From: Pseudomonas sp. UFMG81
GTDB taxonomy: Bacteria; Pseudomonadota; Gammaproteobacteria; Pseudomonadales; Pseudomonadaceae
Length of the DNA stretch: 64,000 nt
NCBI RefSeq assembly: GCF_015354575.1
Contig: NZ_JACAFQ010000002.1
Coordinates: 194,157-258,156, forward strand
Direction: 5' to 3'
Under the pieces are notes generated by a model that was not told the origin of the DNA, ran no database searches, and saw only the letters and a program-made list of their open reading frames with translations. A program made the translations under genes and the position numbers. Position 1 is the stretch's first letter. Each line of letters opens with the position of its first letter. Below are positions 53,815 to 63,957 of the stretch, one piece after another.

Positions 53815-54390
53815 TCAGCCAAGCATCTCCGACATGGCAATGATCTGTTCCGCCACCTGGATCAGCTTCTGCTGGCGGCTCATGGCCTGGCGGCGCATCA
53901 GGGTGTAGGCCTGTTCCTCGTTGCAGTCCTTCATCTTCATCAGCAGGCCCTTGGCCTGCTCGATGCGCTTGCGTTCGGCCAACTGCTGGTCGCGGGCCAG
54001 CAACTGGGCCTTGAGTGCCTGGTCGCTTTCGAAGCGGGCCATGGCCACATCGAGGATCGGTTGCAGGCGCGCGGCGTGGATGCCCTCGACGATGTAGGCG
54101 CTGACCCCGGCCTGGATCGCCTGGCGCATCACCCCTGGGTCGTGCTCGTCGGTGAACAGTACGATCGGCCGGGGCTGGTCGCGGCTGACCAGCACCACTT
54201 GTTCCATCACATCGCGGCCTGGTGACTCGGTATCGATCAGCACCACGTCCGGGTGCACTGTTTCGACGCAGGCGGGCAGGTCGATGGTCAGGCCGGCGGC
54301 TTCGATCACCTCGAAGCCGGCCTCGACCAGGGCAGCCTTGAGGCGGCCGACTTTTTTCTCGGTGTCGTCGATCAGCAGGATGCGCAGCAT
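53815..54390 (-). CDS. nasT: ANTAR-domain antiterminator NasT
   Basis: A 191-residue RNA-binding response-regulator-like protein. A receiver-type domain ([32 protein letters not shown]) is followed by a coiled coil and the three-helix ANTAR domain ([43 protein letters not shown]). NasT binds hairpins in nas leader mRNAs and prevents termination; NasS holds it inactive until nitrate or nitrite binds. It follows nasS by 10 bp. Its likely target here is the leader of nasA. Confidence 0.95.
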   Translation of the reverse strand: MLRILLIDDTEKKVGRLKAALVEAGFEVIEAAGLTIDLPACVETVHPDVVLIDTESPGRDVMEQVVLVSRDQPRPIVLFTDEHDPGVMRQAIQAGVSAYIVEGIHAARLQPILDVAMARFESDQALKAQLLARDQQLAERKRIEQAKGLLMKMKDCNEEQAYTLMRRQAMSRQQKLIQVAEQIIAMSEMLG

Positions 54391-54400
54391 GTTTGTGCCC

Positions 54401-55615
54401 TCATCCGCCGACGCGGGCGTCGGGCGCCGCGTCCAGGGCGTGCAGCCGGAAGCTGCGCGCGTAACCGTGGGGGTCGCTGCCGTCCCAGCGGTTGCCGTCG
54501 ATCAGCAGGCTGCTGCGCATGGGCAGGTCGGCGCAGGGCACGCCCATCGCTTCGGCGGCCTGGCGATACAGCGCCAGCTGCTGGACCTGGCGCGCCACCC
54601 CGAGGTAGTCCGGGTCGTCGCGCAGGATGCCCCAGCGGCGGAACTGGGTCATGAACCACATACCGTCGGACAGGTAGGGTAGGGTGGCGCGGCCCTGGTC
54701 GAACAGGCGCAGGGCATGCCGGTCATGCCAGCGGTTGCCCAGGCCGTCGTGGTAGTCGCCAAGCAGGCGCGGCTCGATGCTGCTCGCCGGGGTGTCCAGG
54801 TAAGCGCTGCCACTGAGCAGTTGGGCGGTGCTGCGACGATTTTCCACGCTGCTTTCGATGAAGCGGCCGGCGGCGAGGATCGCCTGGATCAGCGCCCGGG
54901 CGCTGTTGGGGTACTGCTCGACAAAACCGCGCGCGCAGGCCAGGACCTTTTCCGGATGGTCTGGCCAGATCGCCTGGCTGGTGGCCAGGGTGAAACCCTG
55001 GCCCTGGGCGATGGCCTCGGCCGACCACGGCTCGCCGGCACAGAAGCCGTCGATGCGCCCGGCTTGCAGATGAGCGAGCATCTGCGCGGGTGGCACGACC
55101 ACGCTGTTGACGTCATGCAAGGGGTGGATGCCCTGGCTGGCCAGCCAATAGTAAAGCCACATGGCGTGGGTGCCGCTGGGGAAGGTCTGGGCGAAGGTCA
55201 GGCGTGCGCCACCCTGGTGCACCAGGCGCGCCAGTGCCTCGGGAGTGGTCACGCCTTTGCGCTGCAGGGTGGGCGAGAGATTGATGGCCTGGGCATTCTG
55301 GTTGAGCCCCATGAGTACCGCCATGTCGCTGGCCGGGCCGCCACCCACGCCCAGTTGCACGGCGTAGACCAAACCGTACAGGCAGTGGGCGGCGTCGAGC
55401 TCGCCGCTGACCAGCTTGTCGCGCAGCCCGGCCCAGGACGCCTGGCGGCGCAGGTTGAGGGTCAGGCCTTGTTGCTGGGCGAAACCCTGGGTGGCGGCGA
55501 CCACCACCGAGGCGCAGTCACTCAGGGCCATGAAGCCGATGTCCAGGCTGGGTTTTTCCGGCGCATCGCTGCCGTTGACCCAGGCCAGGGGCAATGTCGG
55601 GGGAGCTGTGTTCAC
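54401..55615 (-). CDS. nasS: Nitrate/nitrite sensor NasS
   Basis: A 404-residue cytoplasmic relative of the NrtA/ABC nitrate-binding proteins, without a signal peptide. The periplasmic-binding-like fold is evident ([65 protein letters not shown]). Without nitrate or nitrite it sequesters NasT. GTG 55615 is chosen because GAGGAA lies about 5 nt upstream; ATG 55645 is the alternative. Divergent from pyrD. Confidence 0.92.
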   Translation of the reverse strand: MNTAPPTLPLAWVNGSDAPEKPSLDIGFMALSDCASVVVAATQGFAQQQGLTLNLRRQASWAGLRDKLVSGELDAAHCLYGLVYAVQLGVGGGPASDMAVLMGLNQNAQAINLSPTLQRKGVTTPEALARLVHQGGARLTFAQTFPSGTHAMWLYYWLASQGIHPLHDVNSVVVPPAQMLAHLQAGRIDGFCAGEPWSAEAIAQGQGFTLATSQAIWPDHPEKVLACARGFVEQYPNSARALIQAILAAGRFIESSVENRRSTAQLLSGSAYLDTPASSIEPRLLGDYHDGLGNRWHDRHALRLFDQGRATLPYLSDGMWFMTQFRRWGILRDDPDYLGVARQVQQLALYRQAAEAMGVPCADLPMRSSLLIDGNRWDGSDPHGYARSFRLHALDAAPDARVGG

Positions 55616-55740
55616 GTAGTTCCTCGGGCGTTCAGCGGGCTGCATGGGTTCAATCAAGCAACCCATGTGCCATGGCCCTGTCGCCGTGGCGATGCGCTGG
55701 CTATAATCGCACCCCTCACACACCGCGAGTCCGCCCACCC

Positions 55741-56763
55741 ATGTATACCCTGGCCCGCCAGTTGCTGTTCAAGCTTTCCCCGGAAACCTCCCATGACCTG
55801 TCGCTGGACCTGATCGGCGCCGGTGGCCGCCTTGGTCTCAATGGCGTGCTGTGCAAGCAGCCGACGGCGTTGCCGGTGAATGTCATGGGCTTGAACTTCG
55901 CCAACCCGGTCGGCCTGGCCGCGGGCCTGGACAAGAACGGCGCGGCCATCGACGGCTTCGCCCAGCTGGGCTTCGGTTTCGTCGAAATCGGCACCATCAC
56001 CCCACGACCCCAACCGGGCAACCCCAAGCCACGGCTGTTCCGCCTGCCGGAAGCCACCGCGATCATCAATCGCATGGGCTTCAACAACCTGGGCGTCGAC
56101 CACCTGCTGGCGCGGGTGCGGGCTGCGCGCTACAAGGGCGTGCTGGGGATCAACATCGGCAAGAACTTCGACACCCCGGTGGAGCGGGCCCAGGACGACT
56201 ACCTGATCTGCCTGGAGAAGGTGTACAACGACGCCAGCTACATCACCGTCAATGTCAGCTCTCCCAATACCCCCGGCCTGCGCTCGCTGCAGTTCGGCGA
56301 TTCGCTCAAGCAATTGCTCGATGCCCTGGCGGAGCGCCGTGAGCAACTGGCCGTGGCCAATGGCAAGCGCGTGCCGCTGGCGATCAAGATCGCACCGGAC
56401 ATGAGCGACGAGGAGACCGCGCTGGTCGCCGCGGCGCTGATGGAATCGGGGATGGACGCGGTGATCGCCACCAACACCACCCTGGGGCGTGAAGGGGTCG
56501 AGGGGCTGCCGTTCGGTGGCGAGGCCGGTGGCTTGTCGGGTGCGCCGGTGCTGGAGAAGAGCACCCACACGGTGAAGGTGCTGGCGGGCGAGCTGGGCGG
56601 CAAGCTGCCGATCATTGCTGCCGGTGGTATCACCGAAGGGCGCCACGCGGCTGAGAAGATCGCCGCTGGTGCGAGCCTGGTGCAGATCTACTCGGGCTTC
56701 ATCTACAAGGGCCCGGCGTTGATCCGCGAGGCGGTGGATGCCATTGCGGCGATGAAGCGCTGA
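55741..56763 (+). CDS. pyrD: Dihydroorotate dehydrogenase (quinone), class 2
   Basis: A 340-residue peripheral membrane flavoenzyme that oxidises dihydroorotate to orotate in pyrimidine synthesis. The class 2 N-terminal helical extension ([20 protein letters not shown]) is present, then [19 protein letters not shown], the active-site serine loop ([15 protein letters not shown]), the FMN lysine region ([13 protein letters not shown]) and [36 protein letters not shown] 55741 is the family start; the frame upstream is unused. Confidence 0.97.
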   Translation: MYTLARQLLFKLSPETSHDLSLDLIGAGGRLGLNGVLCKQPTALPVNVMGLNFANPVGLAAGLDKNGAAIDGFAQLGFGFVEIGTITPRPQPGNPKPRLFRLPEATAIINRMGFNNLGVDHLLARVRAARYKGVLGINIGKNFDTPVERAQDDYLICLEKVYNDASYITVNVSSPNTPGLRSLQFGDSLKQLLDALAERREQLAVANGKRVPLAIKIAPDMSDEETALVAAALMESGMDAVIATNTTLGREGVEGLPFGGEAGGLSGAPVLEKSTHTVKVLAGELGGKLPIIAAGGITEGRHAAEKIAAGASLVQIYSGFIYKGPALIREAVDAIAAMKR

Positions 56764-56834
56764 GCTGACAGGACCTGTTCGCGGGTTTACCGGCGAAGAA
56801 GTCGGCTCAGGAGCAAGATGGGACGCATGAACAT

Positions 56835-56860
56835 AAAAAAGGGGCCCCGCATGGGGCCCC
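56835..56860 (-). terminator. Rho-independent terminator of rmf
   Basis: Read on the minus strand, GGGGCCCC-ATGC-GGGGCCCC is a perfect 8-bp stem followed by TTTTTT (56840-56835). It ends the rmf transcript. Confidence 0.93.
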
Positions 56861-56921
56861 CTGGGCCGCAGCCCGCCGCCCGGATGGGGCGCGCATGGTG
56901 ACTCGAATTCAGTGTCCTCGT

Positions 56922-57137
56922 TCAGCCAACGGCGTGATTTTCGTTGAGTCTATGGATGCCAGCGGTGCCGGTCATGCCGTCCCAGTTATCACCGCGACCT
57001 TCGCGCCAGCCATTGATCCAGGCTTGGCGTACAGAAGGTAGAGTAAATGGGCAAAGTTCGCGGGATTTGCCGGTGACCCCATACTGGTAGCCACGTGAAA
57101 ATGCTCTTTCCAACGGATCACGCTTAAGTCTTCTCAT
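56922..57137 (-). CDS. rmf: Ribosome modulation factor
   Basis: A 71-residue basic protein starting MRRLKRDPLERAFSRGYQYGVTGKSRELCPFTLPSVRQAWINGWREGRGDNWDGMTG, the full conserved RMF core. In stationary phase RMF pairs 70S ribosomes into inactive 100S dimers. It is slightly longer than the E. coli protein owing to a C-terminal tail, typical for pseudomonads. A strong terminator follows; the upstream leader contains two compact hairpins (57176-57208). Confidence 0.97.
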   Translation of the reverse strand: MRRLKRDPLERAFSRGYQYGVTGKSRELCPFTLPSVRQAWINGWREGRGDNWDGMTGTAGIHRLNENHAVG

Positions 57138-57687
57138 AGGGTGTTGCCCTCACTTGTTGACTGTAATGTCCCGTCGGCCTCTCCGAGGCCGGGCAGAATC
57201 GTTCTGCCGGTGTGCGCCCGCTGCCGGCGTCGCGGGCTGAAAGTGCCGACCCATTGCGGGGCGGCCTGAGACCAGTTCTAACGAATGCAGGTCACAGTGT
57301 GAATGATCGATTTGTCATAAGGACGTAACCTTTCTGAGGGTGAAAGGATAAGTAAATAAATGCGACTCAACCTTGTTTGCCGTTGAGCCCGCTATGATCA
57401 GGGTTTAGTCAACATTGACGTCAATTGGCCAGCGTCTCGGTACGATGGCTTGAAACAACTGGTAATGCGACGAAGGGTCACATCTGGGCCCATCGGGCGC
57501 GAATTTTCATACTGCTCGACGATCAAAGCGTCATTTGCCACCTGGCGATGGCATGCTGCGTCGGGCGGCCAGGCCTGGCGAGATACCTCGCGGGCCACCT
57601 GGATGCCTGTTGAAAGGGTGTGCGGGAAAACCTCGGCAGGCCGATGCGTCGGCTGCCATCTACTTAGCCAAAGGCTCTGGATCAACC
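57138..57687. other. Divergent 550-bp region between rmf and rlmL
   Basis: Holds the promoters of rmf (minus) and rlmL (plus). Two adjacent hairpins, GGCCTC-TCC-GAGGCC (57176-57190) and GGCAGAA-TCG-TTCTGCC (57192-57208), lie about 40-70 bp upstream of rmf and would be in its leader. A 12-bp palindrome ATTGACGTCAAT is at 57414-57425. The remaining sequence shows no convincing gene. Confidence 0.65.
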
Positions 57688-59886
57688 ATGTCGGACCGTT
57701 TCGAAGTTTATCTCACCTGCCCCAAAGGCCTGGAAGGCCTGCTCGCCGATGAGGCCCGCCAACTGGGCCTGACCGAAGTGCGCGAACACACCTCGGCCAT
57801 TCGTGGCGACGCCGACATGGAAACCGCCTACCGCCTGTGCCTGTGGTCGCGCCTGGCCAACCGGGTATTGCTGGTGCTCAAGCGTTTCTCGATGAAGAAC
57901 GCCGACGACCTGTATGACGGCGTGCACGCCGTCGACTGGGCCGATCACCTGGCGGCCGACGGCACCCTGGCGGTGGAGTTCAGCGGCCATGGCTCGGGCA
58001 TCGACAACACCCACTTCGGCGCCCTGAAAGTGAAGGACGCCATCGTCGACAAACTGCGCAACCGTGAAGGGCTGCGCCCATCGGTGGAGAAGGTCGACCC
58101 GGACGTGCGGGTGCACCTGCGCCTGGACCGTGGCGAGGCGATCCTCTCGCTCGACCTGTCCGGGCACAGCCTGCACCAGCGTGGCTACCGCCTGCAGCAG
58201 GGCGCCGCGCCGCTCAAGGAAAACCTCGCGGCAGCGGTGTTGATCCGTGCTGGCTGGCCGCGCATCGCCGCCGAAGGTGGCGCCCTGGCCGACCCGATGT
58301 GCGGCGTGGGTACCTTCCTGGTCGAGGCGGCGATGATCGCCGCCGACATCGCCCCCAACCTCAAGCGCGAACGTTGGGGCTTCAGTGCCTGGCTCGGCCA
58401 TGTGCCGGCGCTCTGGCGCAAGCTGCACGACGAGGCCCAGGCCCGCGCCCAGGCTGGCCTGGCCAAGCCGCCGCTGTGGATTCGTGGTTATGAGGCCGAC
58501 CCACGGCTGATCCAGCCGGGGCGCAACAACGTCGAGCGCGCAGGGCTGGGCGACTGGGTGAAGATCTACCAGGGCGAAGTGGCCAGTTTCGAGCCGCGCC
58601 CGGACCAGAACCAGAAGGGACTGGTGATCAGCAACCCACCCTACGGCGAGCGCCTGGGTGACGAGGCCAGCCTGCTGTATCTCTACCAGAACCTCGGCGA
58701 GCGCCTGCGTCAGGCCTGCATGGGCTGGGAGGCGGCGGTGTTCACCGGTGCGCCGGAGCTGGGCAAGCGCATGGGGATCCGCAGCCACAAGCAGTACGCC
58801 TTCTGGAACGGCGCGCTGCCGTGCAAGCTGCTGCTGTTCAAGGTGCAACCCGATCAGTTCGTCACCGGCGAGCGTCGCCAGGGCGCTGAGCAGGCTGCCG
58901 ACAACGAGCCGCGTCGCGCAGCGCCTGTGGCCAGCGAGCCGGCGCGCCTGTCCGAAGGCGCGCAGATGTTCGCCAACCGTCTGCAGAAGAACTTCAAGCA
59001 GCTGGGCAAGTGGGCTCGCCGCGAAAAGGTCGATTGCTACCGCGTGTACGATGCCGACATGCCGGAGTACGCCCTGGCCGTCGACCTGTACCACGACTGG
59101 GTGCACGTGCAGGAATACGCCGCCCCGCGTTCGGTCGACCCGGAAAAGGCCCAGGCGCGTCTACTCGATGCCCTGTCGGCGATCCCCCAGGCCCTGGGTG
59201 TCGACCCGCAGCGCGTGGTGCTCAAGCGCCGCGAGCGGCAGAGCGGTACCCGCCAGTACGAGCGCCAGGCCACCGAGGGGCGCTTCATGGAAGTCAACGA
59301 GGGCGGCACCAAGCTGCTGGTCAACCTGACCGACTACCTCGACACCGGGCTGTTCCTCGACCACCGGCCAATGCGCATGCGCATCCAGCGCGAAGCGGCC
59401 GGCAAGCGTTTCCTCAACTTGTTCTGCTATACGGCCACGGCCAGTGTGCACGCAGCCAAGGGCGGCGCGCGCAGCACTACCAGCGTCGACTTGTCCAAGA
59501 CCTATCTGGATTGGGCGCGGCGCAATCTGTCGTTGAACGGCTTCTCCGAGCGCAACCGCCTGGAGCAGGGCGATGTGATGGCCTGGTTGCAAGGGGCGAC
59601 GGACAGCTACGACCTGATCTTCATCGACCCGCCGACGTTCTCCAACTCCAAGCGTATGGAAGGGGTGTTCGATGTGCAGCGCGACCATGTCGAGCTGCTC
59701 GACCTGGCCATGGCGCGCCTGGCACCGGGTGGGGTGTTGTACTTCTCCAACAACTTCCGCAAGTTCCAGCTCGACGAACACCTGGCGACACGTTACGTGG
59801 TGGAGGAAATCAGCGCGCAAACGCTGGACCCGGACTTCGCCCGCAACAACCGCATCCACCGTGCCTGGCAGCTGCGCCTGCGCTGA
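57688..59886 (+). CDS. rlmL: Bifunctional 23S rRNA methyltransferase RlmKL
   Basis: A 732-residue two-enzyme protein. The N-terminal half has a THUMP domain and the RlmL catalytic motif NPPYGER (residue 316), making m2G2445; the C-terminal half is RlmK, with the SAM motif FCYTATASVHAAKGGA and FIDPPTFSNSKRM, making m7G2069. ATG 57688 is the family start; the longer frame is unused. Pseudomonads, like E. coli, carry the fused form. Confidence 0.96.
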   Translation: MSDRFEVYLTCPKGLEGLLADEARQLGLTEVREHTSAIRGDADMETAYRLCLWSRLANRVLLVLKRFSMKNADDLYDGVHAVDWADHLAADGTLAVEFSGHGSGIDNTHFGALKVKDAIVDKLRNREGLRPSVEKVDPDVRVHLRLDRGEAILSLDLSGHSLHQRGYRLQQGAAPLKENLAAAVLIRAGWPRIAAEGGALADPMCGVGTFLVEAAMIAADIAPNLKRERWGFSAWLGHVPALWRKLHDEAQARAQAGLAKPPLWIRGYEADPRLIQPGRNNVERAGLGDWVKIYQGEVASFEPRPDQNQKGLVISNPPYGERLGDEASLLYLYQNLGERLRQACMGWEAAVFTGAPELGKRMGIRSHKQYAFWNGALPCKLLLFKVQPDQFVTGERRQGAEQAADNEPRRAAPVASEPARLSEGAQMFANRLQKNFKQLGKWARREKVDCYRVYDADMPEYALAVDLYHDWVHVQEYAAPRSVDPEKAQARLLDALSAIPQALGVDPQRVVLKRRERQSGTRQYERQATEGRFMEVNEGGTKLLVNLTDYLDTGLFLDHRPMRMRIQREAAGKRFLNLFCYTATASVHAAKGGARSTTSVDLSKTYLDWARRNLSLNGFSERNRLEQGDVMAWLQGATDSYDLIFIDPPTFSNSKRMEGVFDVQRDHVELLDLAMARLAPGGVLYFSNNFRKFQLDEHLATRYVVEEISAQTLDPDFARNNRIHRAWQLRLR

Positions 59887-59981
59887 GGCGACGAGGTACA
59901 TGGCGCGGCTGCTGGCCAGTGGCTATAAAGCACGTAAGGGTTAATCCATTCGCAGGACGCTGACAGTGGTGAGAGTCCTCT

Positions 59982-62378
59982 ATGCCGAAGTCGGGCACAC
60001 CTGCGAAGCGCTTCGGGCTGCTCGGCGACGAGCTGTCCGCCTGGGCCGTGGCCCTGGCGGCACTGGTCGCCGGCGGCATGCTCACGGCCGCGCTGGCCAT
60101 CGCCACCCAGGGCTTCTACAAGCAGCAGCTGCGCCAGCGCTTCGAGCTGCTGGCCGCCGAGCGCTACAGCCGCATCGCCGAACGATTCGAGGAGCAGGAG
60201 CAACGCCTGGCTGGGCTGCGCCGGTTCTTCGAGTTCTCCACTGAAATTACCCCCCGCGAATTCGATGGCTATGCCCGACCGCTGCTGCACCGCACCCAGG
60301 CCTACTCCTGGGCGCCGAGGGTGGCGGCTGACCAGCGTCAGGCATTCGAGCAGCGCGCCGGCAACTTGCTGGGTCGGCCTTACCAGATCCGCGACCCTGA
60401 CGCCCAAGGTGGCTGGCTGCCCGCGCCTGCCCGCGATCTGTACTACCCGGTGCTCTACACTCAGGCGGTAAGCCAGGAGAGCCAACCCTACGGCTTCGAC
60501 CTGCTCGGCCAGACGGTGCGCGCCGCGACCCTGGCCCGGGCGATCACGCCGGGGAGCATGGCGGTATCGGCACCGTTGGACATGCTCAACGTCAACCCGT
60601 CGTACAGCCGTGGCCTGCTGATGGTCGCCCCGGTGTTCGCCGATTCGGCGCCCACCGGTGGCCCGCCCAGTGGCTATGTCATGGCGCTGCTCAGCCTGCG
60701 CCAGCTGATCGTCGAGAGCCTGCCGACGGTTGCCGACGACAACCTGGTGGTGCGCATCCTCGACCTGTCCACCGACGGTGGCCACGAGGTGCTGTTCGAT
60801 TCCGCCAACCCGGTGGCGAGCATGGCCCTGGCCAGCAATCACCTGCTGCACCTGGCCGATCACCATTACCAGCTCGACATCCGGCCCAGCCTGGGTTTCC
60901 TGGCCGCCAACCGCTCCGCTGCGGTGCAGGTGGTGGGCCTGCTGGGCGGGCTGCTCAGCATGCTGTTGGCGACGCTGCTCTACAGCCTGTTCAGCCAGCG
61001 CCAGCGCGCCCTGGGCCTGGTCGCCCGGCGCACGGCCGAGCTGCGTGTCAGCGAGCAGTCGCTGCGTGAAACCCACAACCAGCTGCGCAGCGTGCTCGAT
61101 GCGGCGACTCAGGTGGCGATCATCGCCACCAGCCTCAGGGGCGTGATCAGTACATTCAACGCCGGGGCCGAGCGCCTGCTCGGCTATTCGGCCGACGAGG
61201 CGCTGGGGCATCTCACCCTAGAGGACCTGGTGCTGCACGATGAGTTGCACCGCCGCGCCCATGCCTTGAGCTTGCGCTATGGGCGTGAGGTCGGCGCCGG
61301 CCAGGCGATGTTCGCCGAAACCGTGCAGGAAGGCGGCGCGGAGCCAGGTGAGTGGACGCTGGTGCGCAAGGATGGCAGCCATCTGCTGGCCAACATGCTG
61401 GTGACCGCATTGCTCGATGAGCAGGGCTTGTGGGTGGGCTACCTGGCGATCTGCATCGATGTCACCGAGCGGCGTCGCGTGCATGAGGCGTTGGCGGCGC
61501 GCGACCGCCTGCTGGAGAAACTCACCGCCGAGGTGCCGGGTGGGATCTACCAATACCGGCTCGATGCAGATGGCCACTCCTGCTTCCCCTACGCCAGCCA
61601 GGGGCTGCACGACATCTACGAGATCGACCTGGCGGTGCTGCAGCAGGATGCCACGCCGGTGTTCGAGCGCATCCACCCCGACGACCTGGAGCGGGTGCGT
61701 CGCTCGGTGCGCTATTCCGCCGAGCACCTGACGCCTTGGCGCGAGGAGTACAGGGTGTGCCTGCCCAGGGCGGGCCTGCGCTGGATACGGGGCGAGGCGA
61801 CGCCGGAGATAGGTGATCATGACTGCACGCTCTGGCATGGGTATCAGACCGACATCTCCGACCTCAAGCGCGTGGAAGAGGAACTGCGGGCGCTGTCGAT
61901 CACCGATGCCCTCACCGGTATCCACAACCGGCGCTACTTCCAGGAGCGGCTGCGCAGCGAGCTCGACCGTGCTCAACGGGATGGGTCGGAGCTGGCGGTG
62001 ATCATGCTCGACATCGACCATTTCAAGCGGATCAACGACCTGCATGGGCATGCGGTGGGTGACCTGGTGCTGCGCAGCTTGTGCCAACGCATCGGCAACC
62101 GCCTGCGGCGCACCGATGTGTTCTGCCGGTTGGGGGGCGAGGAGTTCATGGTGCTGTGCCCGGGCAGCAATGCCGAGCAAGCGCGCTTGTTGGCACTGGA
62201 GTTGTGGCAGGGGGTACGCAGCGTGCCGATCGAAGGTGTCGGGCGGGTGACGGCGAGCTTCGGGGTGGCGGGATGGCGCAATGGCGAGGGTGCCGATGCC
62301 CTGTTGTTGCGGGCGGATGCGGGCGTATATGCCGCCAAGCAGGCCGGCCGTGACCGGGTCGAGGCGGAACTGCCTTAG
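59982..62378 (+). CDS. CHASE-PAS-PAS-GGDEF diguanylate cyclase
   Basis: A 798-residue membrane sensor enzyme. A first membrane helix lies near residues 20-42 (VALAALVAGGMLTAALAIAT), a CHASE ligand domain fills the periplasmic part to about 300 (YAWAPRVAADQRQAFE type region), a second helix is near 310-332, two PAS domains span about 360-500 and 515-625, and the GGDEF domain ends the protein. The active-site motif is intact (RLGGEEF), and the inhibitory I-site RRTD sits five residues before it. Likely makes c-di-GMP. The ligand is unknown. Confidence 0.93.
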   Translation: MPKSGTPAKRFGLLGDELSAWAVALAALVAGGMLTAALAIATQGFYKQQLRQRFELLAAERYSRIAERFEEQEQRLAGLRRFFEFSTEITPREFDGYARPLLHRTQAYSWAPRVAADQRQAFEQRAGNLLGRPYQIRDPDAQGGWLPAPARDLYYPVLYTQAVSQESQPYGFDLLGQTVRAATLARAITPGSMAVSAPLDMLNVNPSYSRGLLMVAPVFADSAPTGGPPSGYVMALLSLRQLIVESLPTVADDNLVVRILDLSTDGGHEVLFDSANPVASMALASNHLLHLADHHYQLDIRPSLGFLAANRSAAVQVVGLLGGLLSMLLATLLYSLFSQRQRALGLVARRTAELRVSEQSLRETHNQLRSVLDAATQVAIIATSLRGVISTFNAGAERLLGYSADEALGHLTLEDLVLHDELHRRAHALSLRYGREVGAGQAMFAETVQEGGAEPGEWTLVRKDGSHLLANMLVTALLDEQGLWVGYLAICIDVTERRRVHEALAARDRLLEKLTAEVPGGIYQYRLDADGHSCFPYASQGLHDIYEIDLAVLQQDATPVFERIHPDDLERVRRSVRYSAEHLTPWREEYRVCLPRAGLRWIRGEATPEIGDHDCTLWHGYQTDISDLKRVEEELRALSITDALTGIHNRRYFQERLRSELDRAQRDGSELAVIMLDIDHFKRINDLHGHAVGDLVLRSLCQRIGNRLRRTDVFCRLGGEEFMVLCPGSNAEQARLLALELWQGVRSVPIEGVGRVTASFGVAGWRNGEGADALLLRADAGVYAAKQAGRDRVEAELP

Positions 62379-62380
62379 TT

Positions 62381-62408
62381 CGTGGCCTGGCGACGCCGCC
62401 AGGCCACG
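62381..62408. terminator. Hairpin between convergent genes
   Basis: CGTGGCCTGGCG (62381-62392) and CGCCAGGCCACG (62397-62408) form a perfect 12-bp stem with a 4-nt loop, between the stops of the cyclase and the permease genes. There is no T run on either side, so it may serve as a bidirectional barrier rather than a classical terminator. Confidence 0.6.
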
Positions 62409-62419
62409 GGTGTTGCAGG

Positions 62420-63769
62420 TTACAGGAACACGAACTTGGCAATGAAGATCACGGCCAGTACCCACAGGCTTGGCGAAATCTCCTTGAACTTGCCGGCACC
62501 CGCCTTCAGCGCCACGTAGCTGATGAAGCCCAGGGCGATACCGTCTGCCACGGAGAAGGTCAGCGGCATCATGATCACCGTCACGATCGCCGGGATGCTG
62601 TCGGTGGCTTCATCCCACTCGATGTGCGCCATGCTGCCCATCATCAGCATCGCCACGTAGATCAACGCACCGGCGGTGGCGTAGGCCGGGATCATGCCCG
62701 CCAGCGGGGCGAAGAACATCGCGGCGACGAACAGCAGGCCAACCACCACCGCAGTCAGGCCGGTACGGCCACCGGCGGCGACACCTGCGGCACTTTCCAC
62801 GTAGCTGGTCACTGGTGGCACGCCCACTGCCGCACCGAACACGCTCGAGGCGCTGTCGGCCTTCAACGCCCGCGACAGGTTCTCGATGCGCCCATCCGCT
62901 GACACCAGGCCGGCGCGCTGGGCAACACCCATCAGGGTGCCGGCGGTGTCGAACATGTGCACGAACAGGAACGCGAAGACCACGCTGATCATGCTGACGT
63001 TGAACACGCCCGCCACATCCATGGCCATCCAGGTAGGCGCCAGGCTTGGCGGCATCGACATCACCCCGCCGAACTTGACCAGCCCAAGGCCCCAGCCGGC
63101 CAGGGTGACGCTGATGATGCTGATGAGGATCGCGCCGAACACACGTTTGTAGCTGAGGATCGCGATCAGCAGGAAGCACACGGCCGCCAGCAGTGGGCCT
63201 GGCTCGTGCAGCGAGCCCAGCTTGACCAGCGTGGCCGGGCTGTCGACGATGATGCCCGCGGTTTTAAGGCCGATCAGTCCGAGGAACAATCCGACGCCGG
63301 CACCCATGGCATGGCGCAGGCTTACGGGGATGCTGTTGAGCAGCCACTCGCGGACCCGCGACAAGGTGAGGAACATGAACAACACGCCCGAGATGAACAC
63401 TGCACCCAGCGCGGCCTGCCAGGTGTAGCCCATGGTCCCGACCACGGTGTAGGTGAAGAAGGCGTTGAGCCCCATGCCCGGTGCCAGGCCCACCGGCCAG
63501 TTGGCGTACAGGCCCATCAGCAGGCATCCGAGTGCAGCGGCGATACAGGTGGCGACGAAGGCCGCTCCATGGTCGATACCTGCGTCGGCCATGATGTTGG
63601 GGTTGACGAAAATGATGTAGGCCATGGTGATGAAGGTGGTCACCCCGGCGATCAGCTCGGTTCTTACGGTCGTGCCATGTCGCTTGAGTTTGAAAATCCG
63701 CTCCAGCAAGCTCGTTTCGAGCGGCGGGGCGAGATCCAGCGTAGGGGCTTCGGATTTGCGGCTTTCCAC
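62420..63769 (-). CDS. AzgA/GhxP-type purine permease (NCS2 superfamily)
   Basis: A 449-residue permease with 12-14 predicted helices. The AzgA signatures are visible: LIAGVTTFITMAYIIFVNPNIM, GLAPGMGLNAFFTYTVV, FLFVHMFDTAGTLMGVA and GVPPVTSYVESAAGVAAGGRTGL. These proteins import adenine, guanine or hypoxanthine with protons. The start is a GTG at 63769 with GAGGAG 8 nt upstream. Convergent with the diguanylate cyclase. Confidence 0.94.
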   Translation of the reverse strand: MESRKSEAPTLDLAPPLETSLLERIFKLKRHGTTVRTELIAGVTTFITMAYIIFVNPNIMADAGIDHGAAFVATCIAAALGCLLMGLYANWPVGLAPGMGLNAFFTYTVVGTMGYTWQAALGAVFISGVLFMFLTLSRVREWLLNSIPVSLRHAMGAGVGLFLGLIGLKTAGIIVDSPATLVKLGSLHEPGPLLAAVCFLLIAILSYKRVFGAILISIISVTLAGWGLGLVKFGGVMSMPPSLAPTWMAMDVAGVFNVSMISVVFAFLFVHMFDTAGTLMGVAQRAGLVSADGRIENLSRALKADSASSVFGAAVGVPPVTSYVESAAGVAAGGRTGLTAVVVGLLFVAAMFFAPLAGMIPAYATAGALIYVAMLMMGSMAHIEWDEATDSIPAIVTVIMMPLTFSVADGIALGFISYVALKAGAGKFKEISPSLWVLAVIFIAKFVFL

Positions 63770-63910
63770 AGCGAGTACTCCTCAAGTCTTTCTTGTTGTT
63801 CGAAGCCTGGCCTGAGCAGTGCACTTGGGGGCTTCGCGAGGGGGGTGTGTGGCAGACGTCCGACCATTTTGTTGACTTATGGGTCAGGAAGTTGCTCGCA
63901 GGATTATGCT

Positions 63911-63957
63911 TTTGTGTACAAATAATGCAAATAATGTTTTATGTTTTGTGCGCACAA
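63911..63957. promoter_or_regulatory. Two operator-like palindromes at the window end
   Basis: TTTGTGTACAAA (63911-63922) and the perfect palindrome TTGTGCGCACAA (63946-63957) lie 140-190 bp upstream of the purine permease, in an AT-rich stretch. Both have TTGT and ACAA half-sites, with different spacing. They could serve the permease or a gene beyond the right edge. Confidence 0.4.

Noticed and set aside
57414..57425. ATTGACGTCAAT as an ANR/FNR box
   Set aside because: The half-sites TTGAC/GTCAA abut, whereas ANR needs TTGAT-N4-ATCAA.
57415..57450. Sigma-70 promoter TTGACG and TACGAT before rlmL
   Set aside because: The spacer is about 20 bp, too long for a confident call.
57398..57685. 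95-codon frame on the minus strand upstream of rlmL
   Set aside because: Lies in the divergent control region, has no RBS and no recognisable domain.
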